Positions 8,926 to 16,906 of a DNA stretch of 60,049 nt are shown piece after piece. Below the pieces are notes generated by a model. It saw only the letters and a list, made by a program, of their open reading frames with translations, made no database searches and was not told the DNA's origin. The translations under genes and the position numbers were made by a program. Every line of letters starts with the position of its first letter. Position 1 is the first letter of the stretch. The DNA is from Paracoccus aerius (GTDB lineage Bacteria > Pseudomonadota > Alphaproteobacteria > Rhodobacterales > Rhodobacteraceae): NCBI RefSeq assembly GCF_014656455.1, contig NZ_BNCL01000019.1, positions 1 through 60,049 of the forward strand, in the 5' to 3' direction.

Positions 8926-10433
8926 GCTGCGGCTCCTGAGATGGCGGTGATAAAGGTGCTTTCCGAAAAGTCGGCGGCGTGGATTTCCGGCCCAGGACCT
9001 TGTCGGACGAAGGGGATGACGCGATGCGCGACGGATTCGATTTCCAGAAGGTCAGACGAGGCAATGATGATACCCACGCCCTGCCCGGCCAGCCTGCGCA
9101 TCTCGGCATAGATCTCGGCCTTGGCGCCGATATCCACGCCCTCGGTCGGCTCGATGAAGATCATCACGCGATAGCGGTCGGACGCACCGTAAAGCCACTT
9201 CCCGATCGAGATCTTCTGTTTGTTGCCGCCCGACAGCTCGCGCAGCAGTTGGCGCGAGGAATGTGCCTTGACGTTCATCAGTTTCATGACGCGGCGAGCC
9301 TCGGTCTCCTCGCGCCGGGGTGACAGAATGCCGCCCGCGATGGTGCCGTGGTTGGGATGAACCATCGACAGGTTCTCGCGCAGCGTCCATTCGCCGATCA
9401 GCGCGTATTCCATGCGGTGATCCGGCACCAGGGCAATGCCAGCGTCCTGCATCTTCCGGGGCGGGCCCAATTCAGTTGGCTTGCCAGCGATTGTCAGTGT
9501 CTGGCAGCGAGCGCCGGCGGGATTGTGCAGCGATCGGGCAAAGCCGAAATGCCCGGCGCCTGTCAGACCAATCAGGCCCACGATCTCGCCAGCCCTCAGG
9601 CTAAAGTGCGGGACATGGACAGCCCCGACATGCCAGTCGCGCACATCCAGGACCAGGGGCGCATCAGCCTGTGTGGTGGATGCAGCGGCCCCCCGCAGTT
9701 GCGCCCCACCCGTGCGGCGCAACATCAGTTCGACCAGTTGGTCTTCGGACAGGGCCTCGGCAGGTTCGGAACAGATATGGCGGCCGTCGCGCAACACGGT
9801 GATGCGGTCAGACAGCGCCTTGATCTCGGACAGGAAGTGGCTGATCAGCACGACCCCTACGCCCTGCGGCGGCAGGGACCGGATGATCTGCCATAGCTGT
9901 TCCTTTTCGCGCGCGGGCAATGTTGCCGTCGGCTCATCAAGGATGACGATCCTGGGGCTGCCGCGCAGGGCGCGGACGATCTCGATCACCTTGCGGTCTG
10001 CCATCGGCAGTTCCGCAACCGGCCGATTCAGATCGATCGAAACCTTGGGAAACCATTGCGACACCAGTTCGGCTGCATGGCGCTGCAGCGCTCCCTTGCG
10101 GATAACGATGCCTGCCAGCTTCGGCTCATGACCAAGCAGGATGTTCTCGGCACCATTCAGGCCGGGAACAAGGCTGCCTTCCTGGCTGACATGGGCAATT
10201 CCCTGCAACAGGGCGTCATGGGGAGACGACAAGCGAACCGCCTTGTCCCCGATCATGACCTGTCCCTGACTGGGCTGCAGGCTTCCGCCTAGAATGTTGA
10301 CCAGCGTCGATTTGCCGGCGCCGTTTTCACCAATCAGGCCATGGACCTCATTGTTTCGAAAGGTGACGCTTACGCCATCCAGCGCACGAGTGCCGGGGAA
10401 CTGCATCACGATGTCTGCCAAGTGGACGTCCAT
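8922..10433 (-). CDS. Sugar ABC transporter ATP-binding protein (RbsA-like, two ABC domains)
   Basis: 503 residues with two fused ABC domains. Domain 1 has an intact Walker A (GENGAGKST, near residue 40) and Walker B (IVILDEPTATLP) but a degenerate signature. Domain 2 has a degenerate Walker A (GLTGAGHFG) but an intact signature (LSGGNKQKISIGKWL). This complementary pattern is normal for ribose-type ATPases. The ATG at 10433 is chosen over one at 10481 because GAAGGG lies about 7 bases upstream and similarity begins there. Confidence 0.9.
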   Translation of the reverse strand: MDVHLADIVMQFPGTRALDGVSVTFRNNEVHGLIGENGAGKSTLVNILGGSLQPSQGQVMIGDKAVRLSSPHDALLQGIAHVSQEGSLVPGLNGAENILLGHEPKLAGIVIRKGALQRHAAELVSQWFPKVSIDLNRPVAELPMADRKVIEIVRALRGSPRIVILDEPTATLPAREKEQLWQIIRSLPPQGVGVVLISHFLSEIKALSDRITVLRDGRHICSEPAEALSEDQLVELMLRRTGGAQLRGAAASTTQADAPLVLDVRDWHVGAVHVPHFSLRAGEIVGLIGLTGAGHFGFARSLHNPAGARCQTLTIAGKPTELGPPRKMQDAGIALVPDHRMEYALIGEWTLRENLSMVHPNHGTIAGGILSPRREETEARRVMKLMNVKAHSSRQLLRELSGGNKQKISIGKWLYGASDRYRVMIFIEPTEGVDIGAKAEIYAEMRRLAGQGVGIIIASSDLLEIESVAHRVIPFVRQGPGPEIHAADFSESTFITAISGAAA

Positions 10434-10534
10434 GGTTCTGCCCTTCACATTGAGAAGCCGGGGCCGATCAGGCAAACCCATCCGTCACGCAGCGGCAGGC
10501 TGCCTGCGCAGGGATCGGCCCCGGTTCATGATGG

Positions 10535-11485
10535 TTACTGCAGAAACTCCTGGCAGTTCTGCTTGGTGATCAGCGGCGCGTCCATGTAGACGGTCTTCGT
10601 GGGGATCACCTCGGCGGCAGGCTTGCCGTCGACGACGATAGCCTGGATCCATTCTGCGATCTGGCCGCCCATCTTCTCAAAAGGCTGACCCACGGTGGCG
10701 ATCATTTGGCTTTCGGGCTTGCAAACTTCGGCCACAGCCTGCGGATGACCGTCAATGCCGATAACCTTGACGTCGGTCAGACCCTGCGCGTTCAGCACGT
10801 TCACCACCGCTTGCGCCGGTTCATCCCAAGGCGCCCAGACCGCGTCGATATCCGCACCGAAGCGGGCCGCGTAATCCTCCATCGTGCGCGAGGTGTCCTC
10901 GAAGAAGGCATTGTAGTCGATGTTGTGCTCGGCCAGCACCTTTACGCCCGGATACTCTTTCAACACCGAGGCCATGACGTCTCCGCGTTTGCGCGTCCCG
11001 TGGTGCTCGGCCATGCGGAAGAAGACGAGATTGCCTTCCCCGCCCATCTGGTCGAGCAGATAGACCGACACATCCGAGGACATTGCCCAGTTGTTCGTCG
11101 TGACGTCCACGACGATGCCCTCCACATAGCCGGAGTCCGCGGCAAAGACCGGGATGTTGGCTGCCTTGGCTGCATCCAGGGCCGCGCGGCTGGCGCGCAG
11201 GTCGGCCATGGTCATCACGATCGCATCGACGCCGCGGCTGGCCGCATCCTGAATGTTCGAGGCAGTCGCCTCGCCGGACCCGCCGCTATCGAGATAGCTG
11301 ACGTTCCAATCGGTCTTGCCATTCTCCTCGATCCAAGCCTCAAAGCCCGCCTTGGTCCGCTGGTCGGACTGAGCGGCGGCATTGGAATGCACCATCGCGA
11401 TCTCGAGTGCGCTTGCCGCTCCCGCCGCGCCCAACAGCGCAGCGACAGAACATGCGACCGCAATACCGGAAATCCGGTTCCTCAT
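10535..11485 (-). CDS. Periplasmic sugar-binding protein (RbsB-like)
   Basis: 316 residues. A signal peptide occupies about the first 26 residues (MRNRIS..., a hydrophobic stretch, then AASALE). The mature part has the type I periplasmic-binding fold (IAMVHSNAAAQSDQRTKAGFEAW, then IPVFAADSGYVEG and VIGIDGHPQAVAEV). It captures the imported sugar or polyol for the permease. ATG 11485 is preferred over TTG 11491 because GGGAGG sits 9 bases upstream of the ATG. It is the first gene of the catabolic operon, divergent from the SorC regulator, as usual for a regulated binding-protein gene. Confidence 0.9.
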   Translation of the reverse strand: MRNRISGIAVACSVAALLGAAGAASALEIAMVHSNAAAQSDQRTKAGFEAWIEENGKTDWNVSYLDSGGSGEATASNIQDAASRGVDAIVMTMADLRASRAALDAAKAANIPVFAADSGYVEGIVVDVTTNNWAMSSDVSVYLLDQMGGEGNLVFFRMAEHHGTRKRGDVMASVLKEYPGVKVLAEHNIDYNAFFEDTSRTMEDYAARFGADIDAVWAPWDEPAQAVVNVLNAQGLTDVKVIGIDGHPQAVAEVCKPESQMIATVGQPFEKMGGQIAEWIQAIVVDGKPAAEVIPTKTVYMDAPLITKQNCQEFLQ

Positions 11486-11520
11486 CTGCAAATTCCTCCC
11501 TTTGCCAGCTATCTGAAAGG

Positions 11521-11534
11521 TTCCAGTGCTGGAA
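11521..11534. promoter_or_regulatory. Perfect inverted repeat near the binding-protein gene, candidate operator
   Basis: TTCCAGTGCTGGAA is a 6-bp inverted repeat with a 2-bp spacer, 36 bp upstream of the binding-protein start. It lies in the divergent regulatory region shared with the SorC-family gene. Binding by that regulator is inferred only. Confidence 0.5.
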
Positions 11535-11599
11535 TCTGGTTTGCCGGTCCTCTTCCGACAGACGAAGCATGCAGCAGAGGATTACAGTTGTCAACAGCC

Positions 11600-11613
11600 G
11601 TGACATTTGTCAC
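11600..11613. promoter_or_regulatory. Perfect inverted repeat near the SorC gene, candidate operator
   Basis: GTGACATTTGTCAC is a 6-bp inverted repeat with a 2-bp spacer, 26 bp upstream of the regulator's start codon. It has the same architecture as the repeat at 11521 but a different half-site. Autoregulation or dual control of the divergent promoters is plausible. Confidence 0.5.
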
Positions 11614-11638
11614 GACACGGATCAGAGTGGGAGACAGA

Positions 11639-12631
11639 ATGCTGGTGAACGGAGCCGGAATGCAGGAAGACGATGTGATGATGTCCCGTGCCGCCTGGCT
11701 CTATTATGTCGGGGGTTTGAATCAGGAGGCGACGGCCAAGCGCCTTGGAACAACACGGGCGCGAGTGAACAAGCTTCTCTCCGATGCGCGCGAGGCGGGT
11801 CTGGTCAGCATCACGATCAATCCCTCGAATGTCGGCCTGCTGCCCGTGGAAGAAGCGATACGCACGAAATACGGGCTGGAGTTCTGCATCTGCACCCCTG
11901 CCCTGCGCTTTGACACGCAGGCAAAGCATGATGAGGCCGTGCTGGCGCCATTCGCTTTTCGCGCTGTGGGCTCAGCAGCCGCATCCCACCTGCGCAGACA
12001 TCTGTCGGAAACCCCGCAAGCAATAATTGGCACCGGATGGGGCCGCACCCTGGAGCAGATGACGCTGCAAATGGCCGGAGTCAGTGCCCCCAAGGCTAGG
12101 TTCATCAGCCTGATGGGATCCCTGACGGCAAATTCCGCCTACAACCCATTTGAGGTCGTTCACTCGCTAGCCAAGACATCAGGCGGCGAAGGCTACTTCC
12201 TTCCAGTGCCGTTTATCGCTGATACGATTGAAGCGCGCGAGGTGTTGGTCTCGCAGCAATCCGTGCAGCACGCGCTAAGTTTGGCCAAGGCCGCGACAAT
12301 GGCTTATATTTCTTTGGGCGAACTGCGTGAAGACTCCTTGCTGCGACGTCAGAACATGATCACCGCACACGAACTTTCCGAGCTCCGTGAATGCGGAGCG
12401 GTCGGAGACACAAACGGTTTGTTCTTCAACGCAGCTGGCGCAGCGGTTGACCATCCGTTGAATCATCGGACCATCGGCTTGGGGCTGGAAGATTTACGCA
12501 ACATATCGACCGTCGCGCTGGTAGCTGGGGGCAGCAAGATCAACGCGGCGCGTGGATTTTTGGTAAGCGGTATTGCTAGGGGACTTATCATTGACGGAGA
12601 TACGGCACTGGAACTGATCAGTGCGTCCTAA
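11639..12631 (+). CDS. SorC/DeoR-family transcriptional regulator with sugar-binding domain
   Basis: 330 residues. An N-terminal helix-turn-helix (about residues 15-60) contains LYYVGGLNQEATAKRLGTTR and VNKLLSDAREAGLVSI, the SorC signature. The rest is the SorC sugar-phosphate-binding domain (GTGWGRTLEQM, DTNGLFFNAAG, LVAGGSKINAARGFL). ATG 11639 follows GGGAG by 6 bases; a much longer upstream frame runs antisense to the binding-protein gene and is discarded. Divergent position from the catabolic operon makes it the likely substrate-responsive regulator. SorC members include the erythritol regulator EryD. Confidence 0.88.
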   Translation: MLVNGAGMQEDDVMMSRAAWLYYVGGLNQEATAKRLGTTRARVNKLLSDAREAGLVSITINPSNVGLLPVEEAIRTKYGLEFCICTPALRFDTQAKHDEAVLAPFAFRAVGSAAASHLRRHLSETPQAIIGTGWGRTLEQMTLQMAGVSAPKARFISLMGSLTANSAYNPFEVVHSLAKTSGGEGYFLPVPFIADTIEAREVLVSQQSVQHALSLAKAATMAYISLGELREDSLLRRQNMITAHELSELRECGAVGDTNGLFFNAAGAAVDHPLNHRTIGLGLEDLRNISTVALVAGGSKINAARGFLVSGIARGLIIDGDTALELISAS

Positions 12632-12737
12632 CCGCAAAGCATGCAGCGCTGACCGTAGAGTTTCCACACAGCCTAAGCTCAAACTCGCTCTTCTCCGGCC
12701 CGCATCCTCAGTCTTCCGGGTGCTGCTCCAGGGCAGT

Positions 12738-12753
12738 ACGGGTTTTATGGAAT
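12738..12753. repeat. Copy c of the ACGGGTTTTATGGAAT repeat
   Basis: A 16-bp exact match to the cores at 712 and 36610, in the 230-bp gap between the SorC gene and cobC. Similarity stops after the core, so this is either the tip of a decayed insertion-sequence end or coincidence supported by context. Confidence 0.4.
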
Positions 12754-12861
12754 ATCCTTTCATTTCCCAAAAACTCCGAGGTCGTCGAGAGATCCATACC
12801 GGACATCACACCAGCCCGATTACTGTCCCATCTTGCAGCAGAACGACATCCTGGCCAACCA

Positions 12862-13839
12862 CTACGGCAGGTGCGCGTCAACGGCACCAGGTGTGCCCAG
12901 AGCTGCGGTCACCCGCTGCCATTCGCCTTCGTTTCCCGGCAGCCCCAGGCGGAGCCATGTTCCGGAATATGGAAAGCGGCGCGTCCAGATGTGATGGCAC
13001 GCGAGGGCACCCTGCGCCTGTTGCGCATTGGGGGTGTTATAAAGGCGGAACAGAAGGGTACCGCCTGCTTGGATCCAACCGGCGCTTGCAGCCAGGCGAT
13101 CGAGCCTTTCGGCTTCACCGGAAAGACGCCTGACAGTCTTATCACGCCAGTCCCGGTCAGCAAGCGCCATACGTCCGATTTCGAGCGCAGGACCTGAGAC
13201 CGGCCAAGGGCCAGCGAGCGCGGACATCCGCCGGATCACATCTGCGCCCCCGTAAACAAAGCCAAGCCGCAGCCCGGCAAGCCCCCAGAACTTGCCGAAA
13301 GACCGCATAACCAGCAGACGGTCGGAGGCTTTAGCAACAAGGCTTTCTGCCGGGACCGAATCCGCGAAGCTTTCATCAACGACCAGCCTTCCGACCGACA
13401 GGCTGAGGAGGCTCTCCTTGCGGCAGGTCCGTCCGTCCGGGTTGTTGGGATTTACGACGACCGCAAGATCGGCGCCGGACAGTTCTTCCAGCCGAGCCAC
13501 CTCCTCGACATGCCAGCCCGCCTGCCGCAGGCAGGCCGCGTGCTCGTTATAGGTCGGGGCGAGCACGCGGGCGAGGCCGGGTCTATCCAGCAAGGGGATC
13601 ATCTGGATCGCCGCCTGCGCGCCTGCCATCGCGAGCCCCGGGGCGGCGGTGCCGAAGGCCGTGGCGGCGGCCTCCATCAGGGCGGCCGTCGCGCTTGCCG
13701 TGGGCAGGCTGGTCCATGCCCCAGGGGAAAGCCGGGGCACCGGGTAGGGCTGGCGGTTGATGCCGGTGGAAAGGTCGACCCAGTCCCCCTGCCCCCATCT
13801 CGCCTGTGCTTCGTCAAGGTTTCCGCCATGGTCGCGCAT
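12862..13839 (-). CDS. cobC: Threonine-phosphate decarboxylase (aminopropanol-phosphate arm of cobalamin synthesis)
   Basis: 325-residue PLP-dependent aminotransferase-fold enzyme. It starts HGGNLDEAQARWG and WVDLSTGINRQPYPVP, typical of CobC/CobD. NPNNPDGR and VDESFAD supply PLP contacts, and the Schiff-base Lys lies in MRSFGKFWGLAGLRLGF. It decarboxylates L-threonine O-3-phosphate to (R)-1-aminopropan-2-ol phosphate. Named as in Pseudomonas denitrificans; the Salmonella name is CobD. Its start overlaps the cobD stop by 1 bp, and it is last in its operon. Confidence 0.9.
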   Translation of the reverse strand: MRDHGGNLDEAQARWGQGDWVDLSTGINRQPYPVPRLSPGAWTSLPTASATAALMEAAATAFGTAAPGLAMAGAQAAIQMIPLLDRPGLARVLAPTYNEHAACLRQAGWHVEEVARLEELSGADLAVVVNPNNPDGRTCRKESLLSLSVGRLVVDESFADSVPAESLVAKASDRLLVMRSFGKFWGLAGLRLGFVYGGADVIRRMSALAGPWPVSGPALEIGRMALADRDWRDKTVRRLSGEAERLDRLAASAGWIQAGGTLLFRLYNTPNAQQAQGALACHHIWTRRFPYSGTWLRLGLPGNEGEWQRVTAALGTPGAVDAHLP

Positions 13840-14798
13840 CAGGATGCTCCGGTGATGATGGGAAGCAGCGACCAGACCATCAGGCCAGCTGCCAGCAGAA
13901 GCATGGCCCGCCTATAGAGCCCGAGCCCCTGGGTCACCGATGCCGGCGAGGGATCCGGCGCGCCCTCGTTGAGCCAAGGCTCGGGGGCGACATGGCCATC
14001 GTAGATCCGGGGGCCGGATAGGCGCACGCCCAAGGCTCCGGCCATGGCACCCTCGGGCCAGCCGGCATTCGGCGAACGGTGCCGGCTTGCGTCACGCAGC
14101 ATGACTTGGCCTGCGCGCAGGGGGTTGCCGCAGACAAGCGCGAACAGCACGCCGGTAGCCCGTGCAGGGATCAGGTTCACCAGGTCGTCCAGTCGGGCCG
14201 AAGCCCAGCCGAACTGCAGATAGCGCGGATTGCGATGGCCGATCATGGAGTCCAGCGTGTTGATTATCTTGTAGACGGCAATCCCCGGCAGCCCGGCCAC
14301 CGCGCCCCAGAAGACCGGCGCGACGATGCCGTCCGAGCTGTTCTCGGCCAGGCTTTCCAGCGCGGCGCGGGCGACGCCAGCCTCATCCAGAGCATCGGGA
14401 TTGCGTCCGACGATCATTGACACGGCGTGCCGTGCGGCAGGCAGTTCCCCTGCAACCAGCGGCTTTGCAACCGCCGCGACGTGGTCCTGCAGGGAGCGCA
14501 TCGCGACGAGGGGCCAGGCAAGGCAGCCACTCACGAGAATACCCGGGACACTGGCGGGCAGCAAAGCTTGCGCAACGGCAGAGGGCAAAAGGGCTGCGGC
14601 GATGCAGATAATAAGGACCAGCACCCCCATCGGCTTTCCGGGCGCGGCGGCCCGGTTGAGTCTTTCGTCGAGTGAGGCGATCAGATGTCCTGCCCATGTC
14701 ACCGGATGGCCAATCCGCGCATAAAGCCAGTCCGGCCAGCCGATCAGCCGGTCAAGGGCAAGCGCCACCAGCATCATCGCGGGGAAATCAGCAATCAT
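13839..14798 (-). CDS. cobD: Adenosylcobinamide-phosphate synthase (CbiB family)
   Basis: 319 residues with several membrane segments. Recognisable CbiB motifs are ALDRLIGWPDWLYARIGHPV near the N-terminus, then IVGRNPDALDEAGVARAAL, LAENSSDGIVAP and NTLDSMIGHRNPRYLQFGWASARLDDLVN. It attaches aminopropanol (phosphate) to adenosylcobyric acid. It overlaps the kinase gene upstream by 11 bp and cobC downstream by 1 bp, consistent with one translationally coupled operon. Confidence 0.92.
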   Translation of the reverse strand: MIADFPAMMLVALALDRLIGWPDWLYARIGHPVTWAGHLIASLDERLNRAAAPGKPMGVLVLIICIAAALLPSAVAQALLPASVPGILVSGCLAWPLVAMRSLQDHVAAVAKPLVAGELPAARHAVSMIVGRNPDALDEAGVARAALESLAENSSDGIVAPVFWGAVAGLPGIAVYKIINTLDSMIGHRNPRYLQFGWASARLDDLVNLIPARATGVLFALVCGNPLRAGQVMLRDASRHRSPNAGWPEGAMAGALGVRLSGPRIYDGHVAPEPWLNEGAPDPSPASVTQGLGLYRRAMLLLAAGLMVWSLLPIITGAS

Positions 14799-15561
14799 CG
14801 CTGCCGAACTTCAGAAAGCCGACAACCCCGGCAGCCTCCAGCACAGAGGCCGCATCAGGCGGAACCTCTCCCTTCGGGAAGATCAGGCCGCGGGCCGAGC
14901 CGGTATGCGCCATAAGGAAACCCGTCGCCCCAAGGTGGCGGGCCAGTCCTTCCGTTGGATCGCCCGCCGGTCCCCGCATCTTCAGGCAGCGCCGAGCGCT
15001 TTCAGAGGCTAGCTCGGCGAAGGCGTTCAACTTGCTGGCTCGCTGCCAATCCGAGACGATATCCGAGACATCCGGGAAATCCACGTCGGCGGGATCGGTG
15101 GAACAAGGCAGACCAAAATAGCCACCGACGATCTCGTGGGCAGGTAGTGCAGGCAGTTGCTGCAGGATGCGACCTTCGCGGGAGGCCCAGAGCAGACGTT
15201 CGGGACGGGTGAAAGCAAGCGGGTCCGAAGCCCCTTCCTCAGCTACGCAGGCCGCCATGAGGCGCCCTGCCGGCCCCTGCCAGCCATGAAGCAGGGCCGC
15301 CGCGATCAGCCGGGCGGTCGAGATGCCTGTGCCGGCCCCTGGAGGGGATAGTGTCGAGACGACCACCTCTCCCTGTCCGGCAAGCCCTAAGGCCCGCAGG
15401 AATCCGGAAAGTGGATTGGCCTCCTGCCCGCCCCTGTAGCGGAGTTCCGCCCGCAGTCCGGTCCTCGAGCAGGGAACCGTGATCAAGCCGAGCGCGCCGT
15501 TCGGCCCCAGCCTGCCCTGCACATATTCGCCGAAATGGCCGCGGATGCTGACGGTCCTCAT
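14788..15561 (-). CDS. GHMP-type kinase, probable L-threonine kinase (PduX/BluE-like)
   Basis: 257 residues starting VSIRGHFGEYVQGRLGPNG, with the GHMP ATP-binding loop at SPPGAGTGISTARL. PduX in Salmonella and BluE in Rhodobacter are threonine kinases of this type that feed the aminopropanol arm of cobalamin synthesis. Its position between the phosphatase gene and cobD/cobC fits exactly: kinase, then decarboxylase CobC, then CobD. ATG 15561 overlaps the phosphatase stop by 4 bp; a longer frame upstream is antisense noise. Function from family and context, not from catalytic residues alone. Confidence 0.78.
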   Translation of the reverse strand: MRTVSIRGHFGEYVQGRLGPNGALGLITVPCSRTGLRAELRYRGGQEANPLSGFLRALGLAGQGEVVVSTLSPPGAGTGISTARLIAAALLHGWQGPAGRLMAACVAEEGASDPLAFTRPERLLWASREGRILQQLPALPAHEIVGGYFGLPCSTDPADVDFPDVSDIVSDWQRASKLNAFAELASESARRCLKMRGPAGDPTEGLARHLGATGFLMAHTGSARGLIFPKGEVPPDAASVLEAAGVVGFLKFGSDDC

Positions 15562-16160
15562 GGCTGCCAATTGACCTCGGCAACGGACCAGTGGCCGTGC
15601 GGTCCGACGTAGAACCGGGTCAGCGACAGGGGCGCCACATGGAACGACAGGGCGCCGGCAACTGACCCAACGGCAAGGGCAAGCGCCGCCCGAACGGTGC
15701 CTGCATGGGCAATGACGATCTGTGTGCCCCCTGCGCGGGCAAGATCCAGAAGGGCGGGGGTTGTCCGGGCGCAAAGGTCCCGAAAGCTCTCGCCCTGTGG
15801 GGGGCGGTGATCGGCCAGAGCCTCGGGGGCCAGGGTGCCAAGGTCGGGGATTGCTGTATGGTCCAGGCCTTCCCATTCCCCGAAGTCCTGCTCCCACAAC
15901 CTTTCGTTCGTCCTCACGGCCAGTCCCGGCATCAACGCCTCGGCGGTCATCAGACAGCGCCGGGCCGGCGAACTGGTCAGCATTGCGCCTTCCGGAAGGC
16001 AGGCCGCCAATGCCGAAAAGCCCGCTTGGTTCGACAGATCCGCCGGCAGGTCAAGGCGGCCGGCAAGGCGCCCGGCCCCTGCCACCGGAGCATGGCGGAT
16101 CAGGAACATCTCAGCATGGCGAAGTTCAGACACTGCCCACGGCTCTCCCGTCAGTTTCAT
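15558..16160 (-). CDS. Histidine phosphatase family protein, probable alpha-ribazole phosphatase
   Basis: 200 residues. The phosphoglycerate-mutase-like active site starts FLIRHAP (the RHG motif in variant form). LTSSPARRCLMTAEAL and EQDFGEWEGLDHTAI follow, and the second catalytic His is in IVIAHAGTVRAAL. Such proteins inside cobalamin operons remove the 5' phosphate of alpha-ribazole phosphate or cobalamin phosphate. The chosen start (MKLTGE, ATG 16160) is 8 bp after the cobV stop. Confidence 0.78.
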   Translation of the reverse strand: MKLTGEPWAVSELRHAEMFLIRHAPVAGAGRLAGRLDLPADLSNQAGFSALAACLPEGAMLTSSPARRCLMTAEALMPGLAVRTNERLWEQDFGEWEGLDHTAIPDLGTLAPEALADHRPPQGESFRDLCARTTPALLDLARAGGTQIVIAHAGTVRAALALAVGSVAGALSFHVAPLSLTRFYVGPHGHWSVAEVNWQP

Positions 16161-16168
16161 TGTCCTGT

Positions 16169-16906
16169 TTACGCATGGGCGCCGAGCGTGAGCAGCATCG
16201 CCGCCTCGGCGACCTGCTGGCCTGCCCCCAGCACATCGCCGGTCTGTCCGCGGAGCTTCCTCCAAGCGATCACAGCCAACACCGCTACCGCAAAGGCCGC
16301 AACGCCAAGCGCGGTCCAGCCCTGCGGCAGGAGCAGCATCGGCAATCCCCCCAGCAGGGTTGCCAGGATAACGCTTGCAGTACCAACGCCCTTGCCCTGC
16401 GCTCCAAGCCCGTCCGGGCGTGCGGCCGGCAGCCATGCCATAAGCGCGGCCGGCGCCACGCGGCTGGCCATCGCAACGGCGATCAGAGCACCGATGGTCT
16501 CAAGCTCGGCAAGCGTCGCCAGTCCCAGCCAACGCAGCCCGAGCGACAGGATCAGCCCGACCGCCCCATAGCTGCCTATCCGGCTGTCGCGCATGATCTC
16601 AAGCCGCCGCTCGCGCGTGGTGCCGCCCCAGAAGCCGTCGCAGAGATCGGCGAACCCGTCCTCGTGCAGCGCCCCAGTCGTGATGACCTGGGCGGCAAGC
16701 GCAAGCCCGCCCGCGACCGGTGGGGACAGCCCAAGCGCCAGAGCCGCCACCATCACCCCGGCTGCAATAAGACCAACCGGCAGACCGGCCAGGGGAAAGG
16801 CCCAGGCCGCCGCGTCCAGCCTAGGAACGGGGTCGCGCAGGCGTCCGAACGGCACGCGCGTCAGCAGGATGACCGCTAGCTGCATCTCGGCAAGGCGCTG
16901 CCTCAT
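16169..16906 (-). CDS. cobV: Adenosylcobinamide-GDP ribazoletransferase (cobalamin synthase)
   Basis: 245 residues, mostly hydrophobic, with the CobS/CobV signature ALHEDGFADLCDGFWGG and RRLEIMRDSRIGSYGAVGL, which carries the Mg-binding acidic residues. It joins adenosylcobinamide-GDP and alpha-ribazole at the inner membrane. The start is read as MRQRLAEM at 16906 because it overlaps the cobU stop in an ATGA arrangement and similarity begins there. Confidence 0.92.
   Translation of the reverse strand: MRQRLAEMQLAVILLTRVPFGRLRDPVPRLDAAAWAFPLAGLPVGLIAAGVMVAALALGLSPPVAGGLALAAQVITTGALHEDGFADLCDGFWGGTTRERRLEIMRDSRIGSYGAVGLILSLGLRWLGLATLAELETIGALIAVAMASRVAPAALMAWLPAARPDGLGAQGKGVGTASVILATLLGGLPMLLLPQGWTALGVAAFAVAVLAVIAWRKLRGQTGDVLGAGQQVAEAAMLLTLGAHA

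Noticed and set aside
10706..11638. A 311-codon upstream extension of the SorC gene
   Set aside because: It runs antisense across the sugar-binding-protein gene; the SorC start at 11639 has a good ribosome-binding site.
13934..14137. Short frames opposite cobD
   Set aside because: Antisense shadows of a confident gene.
15722..16879. A 385-codon plus-strand frame opposite the phosphatase and cobV genes
   Set aside because: Composition is typical of a shadow frame and the minus strand encodes recognisable enzymes throughout.
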